From positions 8,485,241 to 8,549,240 of the forward strand of contig OZ037768.1 in the NCBI GenBank assembly GCA_964035545.1: a DNA stretch of 64,000 bases. Direction: 5' to 3'. The translations under genes and the position numbers were made by a program. Source of the DNA: Bugula neritina (Eukaryota; Bryozoa; Gymnolaemata; Cheilostomatida; Bugulidae). The first letter of the stretch is position 1. Each line of letters opens with the position of its first letter. Shown here in pieces: positions 18,701 through 30,700 of this stretch. The notes under the pieces were generated by a model. It was not told the DNA's origin. It searched no databases and saw only the letters and a list, made by a program, of their open reading frames with translations.

Positions 18701-21700
18701 AAAAAATGGTTTAGTTGAGTTTAGTAGTTTTTTAAGTATTTGGTTTATTCTACTTGTACAGCAATAATTATTATTGCAGCCAGTTTCCACACTTTAGGTA
18801 GCCCTAATAAGTTATTGAATGTAAGTTGTAGTCCAGAAGTATATGCTAGATTCCCTATCAGCTACACCAATTTTTGTTTTTGTTTTTTCAGCAGTCATAA
18901 ATGGATTGCTGATTATATTAACAATAACCCAAAGGATAACATGTTCAAAGTATTTGATAACATAGTTCCCATTTGCTGGCTCAACTTTTAGATTGGTTTA
19001 GTTTAGTTGTACAACTAGATGTAGTTTATAATTACAATTTACTTCTGTCATGAGAAGTTGTCTTCCTATTGATTTGAGCAAATCTTATTGTGTCTCAGTA
19101 TTATATAATAATGGTAGAAGCTAAGGCATTTATGTCAAGTGCATTTAGCTTAGGCAGTTATGTTTCAAGTACGTCAACCTATTAGCAACTTGTAAGTGCA
19201 CCTTTTAGATCTTTATATTGGGGCAACTATTTTCAGTGAATAGTAAACTGGGCCTTTTACTTTAAAAAGTATAGGCTTTTATGCCAGTATTTCTGCCAGC
19301 AGTGCTACATTGTTTCAAGTCCTACTATTCTTAGTTTAGCAGCTTGGCGCGTGCTTTGCAGTTGGGTTACTGTTGTAAACATTCCATGTTATCAGAAACT
19401 TACAAGTACATTGGAAGCAACTCGTGAAGTCTACGAGAAAGTGATGGGAGAGACAGAGGATTTCATGCAAGTTCTACATGGCAGAGAAAAAGATCAGACT
19501 GAGTATGAGCATACTATGAGGTAAAGAAGAAAGGATAATTTAATTTAGAAATTATTATACCTTACTCGTGCACAAATTGTGTCTTTCTATATGTATGTAT
19601 TGTACTTGTCTTTTATTCTTAACTCTTCATGGTTTAGTTTTAAACTGTCTGTTTTCTCTGCCATCTAAACCTTATACAAGTATAGGTAGGTAGGTAGTGC
19701 TTTTCTTTCACATCATACCGGAAGAATCTAAAGACTTTCTAGACTTTATATATGTTCTAGTTGTGCTCTTAACCACTTACAGACAATCACATCCAGCATC
19801 AACTAAATTATGATATAAAGCCGCATCATTCTGTCACCTACATGCTAAGTGTGCAAATTCTTGGTTGGGTATAACCATGTAACCCTAATGAATTTGGCTA
19901 GATTTGGTGTATATGTTTATTGTTCTCAAGTATTGTTCTTGGGTCAATGGAGTATTCCAGATAATAGATGTACAAGTAGTTATGTTTGTTTATGAAATTC
20001 AAGATAGCTTCAAACACAATAATTAAAAAGAGCTAGTTTTAGGTGTTATAATATGCATGTGTTCATTACACTGGCTATTATTAGTGTTGCTTGGACTATA
20101 AATATAACTTGGGTGGGAATATAATAGACAGTCAAGCATCAGCCAAACAATAGCTTCTTTAATATTATGCATTGACTGTGGCTTATTCAATGGCGGCAAA
20201 GTATTGGCATTTGAAAAGAGTGAAGTGAAATCAAATTGAACTAAACAACTAAAGGGCTAGTATGCATGCAATTACTTCAGTGGCTGTGTGGCACTTGTGG
20301 GGCTGACAAGTGTTGAGTCTGCCCACAGCTTTAAAGTTTTAGTTGAAGGCATGGATAACGACTTATCTCCTGCTTACTTCAATTGTATTAAATACGTTTT
20401 GTGGTGGGTTTTATATCAAATATTTATTCTTAAAAAAAGTAATTTTATATTGTTTCAAGTAAATATCAAAAATTTCACTAGTAAGACTAGTTTTAAATTT
20501 GTCTTTTTTTGGCCATGTGACTAGTAGTTTTATTATTGTCTATATTTTGTGTTTAGTGATGTTAATGGCATAAAATTGGTCATTAGTTTTGCAATAGTTA
20601 TCATACTTTTTGTAGTCAAGAATTAGAATATCTAAAATCTGAATTGGTGAAACTAGATGGGACAGTTGTTGAGAAAGATGCAGAGTTAGTTGCTCTTGGT
20701 AAAAAGGTTGGTGATCTCTAAATTACATAATATGCATTTTCATGTTTCACTTCTTATATTATTATGTTTATGAATTATGGTTTTCACATTAGCATCTGTG
20801 CAACCAAATTGTTTAAGGTTCATATAGTTGAATTATTGCTATTGAAAACGACCAAAAAACCACCAGATTCAACCAACACAGACTCATCACACCACTGAGT
20901 TAAAAATGCAGCTGTACTTGTTTAACTCCCATCAGGTTGCATAGCCACCAGCTTGCTTGTGAAAATACTGATATGGCGGTTTTGCTCCTTTACTTCTTAT
21001 TCACTTTTGTTTTTACCTGGTGTAATTCTTATGTATACTTTTCTCTAATTTATCTTCAGTTACAAAGTTTTACCTTACTGTTATATGGATGATCGATATC
21101 ATGCATGTCAATCCTTTTCAGACTGAGCGGCTAGATGGTGAAAACAATCGGTTGAAATCATTGATTGAGGTAGAAAGACAGCGGGCAGACAAAGCTAACC
21201 AGCTGCTCTCTGAATCTCGAAAGGGCACTCTGATTGTGAAGTGTGAGATTGAAACTCAGCATGTGCAGAGTGAGGGGAGAGTCACTGATCTGCAGAGGCA
21301 GCTGGATAAGGTTGGGTAGCGCTCAGCTGTTTATAGCGTACTAAAACTACTTTTTATGCATCTGGTTTAGGACACATTGGTTACTTGAAATGGTTGTTTT
21401 CCTGCTTTTAATTTTTATATTATTTGTCGTCTCTTGTATTCCCTCCCCCCCTCCCCAGCTGTTAGTTTTCATTGGGTTTTCAGCAGGTCTACGGTAAGCT
21501 GCCCAACTTTCTATATTGCCATGGTAAATTATTTTTCAAGTTCATTCTTTGACTGCCTTTCCAGGTTTTGGCGAGTAACAGAGCTGCCACAGAGTTGATG
21601 GAACAAATGAAGGACGAGAAGTTTCGGCTTGAGCAAGAGTTGAGTGCTGTCAAGGCTATAGCTACTCGACGTCAAACTGACAGAGATGCTGAGGTAGAAA

Positions 21701-24700
21701 CTTATACTAATACGTTAATAATGATCAGATGCCAACTACTTTGTTGTCAACATTCTGTTTACAAACTTCGCTCAGTGCTCAATTGTTTGTGTTGATTTAT
21801 TGGCCAGCTCTTTTACCAGTTAACTTATCATGCGATTGCACTCATGTCTTCAAGTTATGAATGCGTGCAATAGTTCGCAATCACAGTTTTTTTCAAGTGA
21901 TTTAATGATACCTTTTGTCCTACTGTGTACATCTTTCTGTGTCTAACATTAAGATGAAGCGACATACTATATCCGAGACCGAGAAGATGAGGTTATCTCG
22001 TGCAGAGGTCCGTAATGCTGAACTGAGTAGTGAAATTCATGCCAAGAGTCAGCAGGCACAGTTATTGGCTTTAAAGATATCCGTAAGTCTTGCCCTTCTC
22101 TATATATCATCGTAGATTAGAAGCAGATGATGATATCTTTGCGTGTCATATGACAGTGGAATACGCTGCTTGAGTACTAAAAGGCTAGCTGATGCTATGT
22201 ACCTTTAAATAACTATATCTGTATATGAGGTGGGCTTTGGCTGATCTATCTTTTGGTACTGTTTGTGCAGGATCTGACAGACCAAGTAGAAGATGCTCAG
22301 CAGCATTATGAGAGAGAGAAGAAATTCAGACAAGAAGTGGAGAGGTCACTTAGAGACAGGATTCAAGAGCTGGAAGACGAGCTGGCCAAGGCTTGTGCTC
22401 AACTAGACCGGCTGAAGCAAGAGCAGAGGAACATGTCCGACAATGCACCAGAAAACAAATGCCTTGTAATTGAACAGTCACAGGTAATGCATCTACGCTT
22501 CTGATTGGGATTTTTGTGTACCTAGGTGGTGATCGACATGACAAAATAATTCCATTTTGATTGTAGACTATAGAAATTCTCAAGGCTAATGTTGAAAAGT
22601 TGGAGAATCTCATTTGTGGAATGAGAGATGGTTTTGATGAAAAGGAGCAGCGAAGAGATCAACGGGGTCGACAGGAAACCAGGTAATTTCTGACACCCTG
22701 ACTATTATTATGTAACGTGTGTGCAAAGTTAGGTGATTTCCGTGAAACTTCAGGGATACTTACTATAAACAAAATGTCTTTCAGGCGTTGGGCTGAGATT
22801 GTGGGTGAGTTGAAGCAGGAGAACATGTACCTGGAAAGAAAAATAGAACATCTCAACACTCAACTACAAGCTAAGGTTGATTTTGAGAGCTCCTATAAGG
22901 ATAGACTGAGGACAGCGCGGCTTGAGCTTCAAGAGGTGGGCATATAACAAGCTTTGAGTTTTGGGAAGTTTTTATTTTGCTCTCTTAAAATTACAACTAG
23001 TCCTCTAACACCAACTATTGCCAAGTGCTAGAGGTGTTTTAGTTAGCACTGGCTGTGCTGTAGAAAACTTTTCTTTGTACGGTTTTGATAAAGCTAAAAT
23101 AGCGGAGCAAACTAGTGCTAATTTCACTACAGTGCTGATCCACTTGAGATTTTTACATAACTTTTATAAATCAAGCTTTTACTAGAGCTCAAATATCTTG
23201 TAGGTTAATCTCAAATTAAGTCTATCTATTTGGTCTTGCCATTCTCCTAAGTGCTATCCAGCTATGCAAAGTATACATCTATGGGGTTTATGATCTTTCA
23301 ACAACACAGGTGAAAGAGAAAGCGGATGGTGATATTGCAGCCCTGAAGAAAGAGGCTTTAGAAGCTGAAGTGAAAATGACTGATGCTAAATCTGAAGCAG
23401 CTAGTAATGCCCAGTCTGAAAGATTGCTGCGGCGCAGGTTTGAAAACTTGCAAAAGCAAGTCCAGGAAAAGGAGAGTACACATGAGCAGCAGCTACAGGA
23501 TGTTCAGGTGTGTGAATAGATCTGGTTAGTATGTTCATTGTTGCTAAACTCAGATTCAGTATCAACATGACTGGATTAAATTTTTTCAGAAAAGGTCCCA
23601 TGATTGTGAAACTCATTGCTGCAGTGAAATTCGCTAACTGAACTGATTTTAATCACATTCGTTGGTGACATACAAGCAGCATTTCTTCCTTCCTGCAGCT
23701 CATTACATTGCCATGTTTGTTGCAGAATGAAAAGCAAACATTAAGTGATCAGATTGAAATACTCAAAGAAGAAACTCAAGTAAGTTCTCCATGACATAAT
23801 AATGCTCCACATCTCTTTCTTTTCATATTCCATTTTCAATCAGATTCATTCTCAATATCATTATGCCTCGCCATTATCTCTGTTCACCTTATCCAGTTGC
23901 ATCACACACCTATCCGTTCTTTACCTCTGCATTGTGCTCTCTACTGATTATTTCAGCAAACTTTCCAACAGAAGATCGTTTCTGAAAAGAGCTGTTTGAA
24001 GTAAAATACTGTTGGTTGTTCATGTTCATTTGTTAAGCTATGCTCCTATATCTTATTTGGGATTGAAAATTACTTTAATTTGTCACCCTGCTGCAAATAA
24101 TATGCATTTTGGATGGCCATATTTTTGAAGTTTGTTTTTTTAGTATGTTCACCTATAAAACTATTATGCATATTTAAAATTAGAAGATTATTGGTTTGAT
24201 ATTGTTTTATTTTATTTTATTGCTAAAAAGTTGCAAAGTATTGATAAATTGATTTTTTAAATATAGCATTGATATGTGTTACTAAACTGTTAGCATATAT
24301 TTATTTGGTGGCATGAAACCATATATTTACAAATCATGAAATTTTCCCGTAAAAGCACTTTAAGAAAGTTTAGTGTTGGTAAAATGTAGAAACGTTTAAA
24401 CTGAACTTGGCTCAGGTTATTTTCGGCTCATCTACCTCTGCCACGCCACCATCTCCCTCTACCTCTCCCTCTACCACGGCCTCTCATTCCTCCTCTACCA
24501 GAACTGTCTACATACTCTACATCATATCTGTTGTATTGTCTCTTATAGATATCTAAGTCTCTGCGCTGTTTCAAATATCCATCTATACTTTCCAGTAGCA
24601 CCTGTAAATATCACACTCTTTCATTGCGGGAATTACACTAGCAGTAACTTTGTTTGGGTTTTTAGAAGTAGTTTATAATGATTTTTAGGCTATACATGCA

Positions 24701-27700
24701 AATTTGGCAAAACTACAATTTGAACTGCTATTTTGTTTGCACCTGAAGATTGTCGTGATCATGTCGCCTCCGTGATCCAATAATTTCACAAAAGAGAGAA
24801 ATTATAACAAAAAGCATGCAGCCCAAGACGATGGCAAATATCTGCCAGGCATCAGCTTTTCTTTGAACTTTTGTTTCGCAAAAAGGTCCACTATAACCTT
24901 TTTTGCAATTGCATATAAATTGATTTGTTGTCTTGTTTTCCTGCTCACACCACCCCTAAAATAATCGAAAAAAATTTCCGGTTGTAAATTATTGACAGAT
25001 TCTGGACAATATCAGTTATAGCGTTTTTTCTAATACTAACTCTAAAAGTTTCCGTGTTGCAACTGTAACAATCTGCGTCGTTTTCACACAGCTCCCGATT
25101 CTTCTGACTGTTGCAGACTGGTATCACCTCTGTGCAGTGTACCCCCTCAGTTGTGGAGTCACATAGACATTTGTACCCATTATGTTTGTCTATGCATTGC
25201 GCTGACGGGGCACAGGGGTTGCTACTGCATTCATTTACTTGATACTCGCAGTGGTCTCCTAATGCACCTTGACACCGGCACCTAAATCCTAAAATACAAG
25301 GAGCATAATTTATAATATTTTATATGAAGAATTAAAAAACAAATTTTTATTAATAGCAGGGTATGCATTCCCATACACTTAATGGTATAGCAAAATCAAG
25401 TCAATAGCTAGTCTATGGGACTTTAACAAGGAAAAGCAGAACTGTAAGTTTACCAAGTACTCACTTAGCATTACGAGAACAGTCAGGTGCAAGATGAGTT
25501 GGAACTTTGCAAAGAAAATTTTTCTGCTGTTTCCATTAACTGTCTAACCAAAAGCCTAGTATTTATAATCTCTATGTGGAAATAAAGATGCAGCAGTGGT
25601 TACCTCCTGGTTTGCTGGAGTCTGGTGTGCATATGCCACCATTTTTACACAAGTTTTCCTCGGCACACACCTTCGAGGTCTCTTCATCGTAGAGATTTAC
25701 TGTACAAGTGGCACCTCCCCAAGGTATTGGGCAGTCACACCCACACCCCGCATCAAATAAATAGCCTACACCTCCATTTGCACACTCCGGGTTATTACAG
25801 CTACAAAATGGCAATATAATTTTGGAATATGAATGTAAGAATCAGAATTTAATCATAAAGCATATATAATATCACCAAGTGTGTGCAATATAAAGTATTG
25901 TCTTCATATAAAATGCATAGATTTTTTAATTTCTTGTGTTGTCTGCATTATTTAGGGGTGCTGAGCTGTCAACTTTATTGCTTTTTTTAATTTAGATTTT
26001 GATAAAATTGTAGGTTACTGAACTCAAAAATGTCATTTGATTTTTGTTATTGCAGTACCTCCGCCTTTTGCAGCGCTTGTAAATCCAATCACCATTTTCA
26101 TCGCAAATTGCGTAACTTCCTTTATGGTTGTCAATGTCTTGCTGTGTCCTGTACCCTATCTCACACGTGTACCTCAACCAGTCACCACTGAAATAGTGTA
26201 CATCTGAAGGGTCTTTCGCCTTTCCATCACATCCTATGTGGCAATGTGTCACATTCACCAGAAGTTCTGATTTAGGTTGCTGGTGTCGCTTTCTCATTGT
26301 GCCATAGTAGTAGGTGTAGATTCCTAGTATAGTTTAAATACTTATTGCACAATTGTTATTAGGATAAATTATTTGGCAAAAAAGAACTAGTTTTTGGTTT
26401 TTTTGCAAAGAAAATAGTGGTTAATGTTGAGGTCCCGTTACCAACCTTCAATTTTCGATACATGGTTGCCCACTACATTGTTAACTACTTGTGTGCATCT
26501 CTGCCTTGGTTTTCTGCACAGAAAGTGCTCCATGTCATTTTTAATGATGTTGTCTGGCCTTTTGTACGTTTCTTCATTGCATGGTACAAAGGCTATGTCA
26601 CTATCTACAATATGATTTGGTGAGGATTCAAGTCTTGCTTTCAAATGCTTAGAAAGATTTTGACAACTCATAAGCAGCCCTTTTATTTCACATTATTAGA
26701 ATAGCTTAAATTCCTTATTTCAACCAACATACTTTGTACTCTGTGGAAGTGTATCAGAAAATAAATGCATCCTAATGTTATTCATAACACACCTTTGGCT
26801 TCCTATCCAGTGAAACTTATTTTTGTGCAAGTGTAAATTCTTCAGTGTATGCATATATAAGATAACTTTTAGAAAGTCTTCTGCAGTAAGCATTATACGT
26901 TAATATCGTACCTGTGAATTCATCTTTTTCCATACGAAATGCTGCACAATTTATGTCTTCTTTTTTTAAATTGTTAAACCATCTGTGTTGTACTTTAATC
27001 ATGGTGTTTCTTTCAAATTCCCATTTGTGTGTGGTATAGCTGAAATGCAGTATGTTATAGTTGAATTATGTCCCACTGTCACCTAGTCGTACTGCTTACA
27101 TTAAAACTTTTATTTTCTGATAGTCCCCTGTTAATTTTTTACAGTTCTTCACGTCAAGGCAGCATCAATGCAATATTTAAGTTAAGCAATTTTCAGACTA
27201 ACCTTTTAGTTTCTGGATTATAAGTTTTATAGAAAGATGTGGTGTTGGGAAATACTGCATCCTGCATGTTCATGAACACCATAAAGTAGGTGACACTACT
27301 CAGTGTCTGCTTAAAATCTTGGAACACATTATAATAAAATGCAAGCTCTGTCCAGTGCTTCCACCATGCTAAAGACGCATCTTTCAATCTACAGCTGGTG
27401 TGTGAACTGTTCCACCCAGGTTTCAGCTTGTTCTGTTGAAAAATCCATGTGTTGAAGCTGGACAACAGTTATCAATTTAATTTACAAATAGTTGTAATGG
27501 TTTACTACCTACTTCTACCAGTCTGAGTAGGGTAGGTAGTGTTATGGTTGTAATGAACTTCTTTTAAATAATGAAGCTATACTATTGTATGTAGAAAATA
27601 TAATTATGCCACCAGTGGGTTTTGAATTCTTACAGTACACCAGCTTGCTTAGCAGTGTGGAGTGAGCAAGCCAAATTCATTTCACTACATTTTAGACTAA

Positions 27701-30700
27701 CCATAAAAAATAATTGCTAGATAGGGAACATTTTGTGGACTCATTTCATTCTATACTGGGGGAGGGGGCTCTGTGCTAAAACACCAAACACATTGAGAAA
27801 AAATACTTGATGGTTGTTCTAAATCAGACTTCATTTTCACTCATTGAAATTCTCTTGTGTTTTGCTGCAAAACATAGGAAATGACAAGTTTTAGTTATTT
27901 TGCACTGGATAAAACAGCTGTAAGCTTATAGTAAGTTGTATTAAACTGCATTAAAATTGCAAAATAGACAAAACCTGCACTCCATCTACTGTATAGCACA
28001 ATTGTTATTGCACTAATAAATTGGAGTTATCTCTCCCATTTCCAATAGCACTATAATTGACCAGGCAAAATTTGCATAACATTTCATTTCCTGCGTTGTG
28101 ATGGGGTTATCTAGTATCATAATGGATAGAGGCTCATTCCAAACTGCTAAGTGATTAGATGTTTATGTATTGGTCAACTGATAATAAAAAACATACTGAT
28201 ACTCTAGCTTTATTGCTTACCAACCTCATATTTGCATGCATAAAAAGAAAATGAGGGTTTAGCTTCTCCTTTCCATCTAAATGGCACCCAGCCATTAGTC
28301 AAACAAGAACTCCAATCCATATCTGTTGTTGCTTCACTATATTCAACTAAAAATATTGTAGAAAATACAATAAATGTCAAAAAATGATTCATAATAAATC
28401 TCGACCCTCAGTAGTTTAAAGTATTTTTCCACGTTACGGTTTTCGCAATGCTTTTAATCTCCGTTGCGTCCCAGCCAATCTGCTGCTTGTACGTTCTGTC
28501 ACCAGTTAAGAGTAAATTTCATGATCATACAAGCAATAGCTTTAAGTTAAACTATTCTCACTTGGCACAATATAAACAGCAATTGTGCATTGCTGACTAT
28601 TTCAGCTACATAATTATGCATGGTTTTTGTAGATCATAGATGAGCTGGAGGCAGAAGTTACTCGTCTGGCTCATAAGTGTGCATCATCAGATGCTGAAAA
28701 TAAAGTATGTAGTACATTGTTTTGCTTGTTAGTTTATTATCATGTATCTGTGTGCTTTTGAATGTGCTATGGTGTTTTATACTCATATCCAGCATTCTAT
28801 ATTGTATTGTAGTCTCTTAAACTTCAAACCAATAAAGCTGTTGAAGCTAAAACTCAAGCATGTCTGAAAATGGAAAAGTTGGAAGTAGAGAAGCGAAATG
28901 CAGAACGGCAAGCTGATTCCGCAAATGAGGTACATGTTTGAAATTTTGCACGTTGTGCATCTAGTAACTTTCCTTTTTGTTCACCTATCAATAAGCTGTT
29001 TTGTATCTCAAATTTTTATTGTCTTGTAGCCAGTTTAATTAAATACTTGTTCATATATTCTCGTAGGAAGTTCGAAAATTAAAGCTCTTATGTAACGATA
29101 TGGAGAACAACGCACAAGACTTGGAAAGCCTTCTTAGTGAATATGAAAAAAATCAAGAAATTGGCATGAAGGAAAAGTACGTAAACTAACTTGCCATCAG
29201 TACAATTATATTTAATGATATGCTGCTGACATGTTATATTCAAGGATATATAAATATGACGCTAGATTTCCTGTATTTGTTTATGTTTATTAATTTTGCT
29301 GATTTTCTGTACTGTTTGTTGGGAATTAATTGAATTTTCAGCAGATTTTTTAAAAATAATTGATCTATTTTAGAGGAGTTTTGAATCGGGTCGTATGAAA
29401 TTAAAAGCAATTTGTGTTGTTTTGTAGCAAAGAGCTAGATGCTACTATTTGCCGTCTCCTCAACAAAGCAGAACGACTGGAAGCTTGTCTGCAAGCTGAG
29501 CGAAATCAACGGTAACTATTTGCATTGCTCACTTTCAGAGTCTGTAAAATCTCACTGCTTGCCTTACTTAAACATATGTTGGGTGGAACTACACTGTTCA
29601 GTGTGTTAATACTGCACCAGCCATGTTGACTGCTAATATGGTGCTCTGATGGCAGGCAAGCAATAGATGAAAGAAACGAGCGCAGCAAAGTGTCTATGCA
29701 GAGTCAGCTTGCATCTCACCGAAGCAAAGAAGAGAACCTTCAGAAGGAAGTGGCTCAGCAAAAAGTCAACATTGAGAGGTTGAGGAAACAGGTTGGTGCT
29801 TGGTCTATTATAACGTCTCTCTTGCTGTCAACTCTTATTTATGCTAAAATTACTTAAATTTAATTTAAATAAAAAATGGTAGGCTTCTTGTCGAACAAAT
29901 TTAAAACTTTATTTTAATGCACAACAATTGAGCTGAAATTGTATAATATGTAGATTTGTAATGCAGTCTATTCATTGTTTGATCTAGCATCAATCTTATT
30001 GTAAGCTGCTCTAAATTTGTTCTGTTTATACTGTCTGCTTAGGTGCGAACACTCGAGTGTGAAGCAGAGAAGCTAGAGATATCTAAGAGATCAGCCGGCC
30101 TCAACTTGGCTCAAGCCGAAGACGAGAATAAAAAACTCAAGGAAGAGGTAACTGGTTTATAAATCATTATTTTCACTAATTAATACATTACTCCAGCCAT
30201 ATCTCATTAAACTGTGGGTTCCAAAACCTCACTTCGTGACATAATAGAATACCAGATTTAACTTACGGATCCATTAAATTTGGCCATTCTGTCCCTATAA
30301 ACTCATATATAATCCACAAAACAGGAGTCCAAGCTCTTTTTATAACCTATGAAAGCTGGATCTGTGACATATGGAAGGAGCGCTGTATTTATGAAGTTCT
30401 TTTGATTTCTCTTAGATAAAGCTGCTCTACTACTACATAATGTCTTCATGGTAACATGTCTTGTATTGTGACAGGCCGCCACTTGGAAGACACAAATATC
30501 GAACTTGAAGGCAGCCAACAGTAAGCTTAGCTTTGACCTGGAGTTGCTGTTGGACAAGCTGGATGAGGTGACTGAGATGAAGAACGCTGTGGAGAACAGC
30601 ATGGAGAACCTAGTGGTACTAGCTTTTGTCTGTCATGTGTCAATATAGCTAACATATTCAGTATTGGTGCTCATAACTCTGCAAAGCAAAATATAGTTTG

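Noticed and set aside
20288-20524. 78-codon frame in a citron intron
   Set aside because: No splice sites that keep citron phase, and the residues look like translated intron. A possible old repeat, but not supportable.
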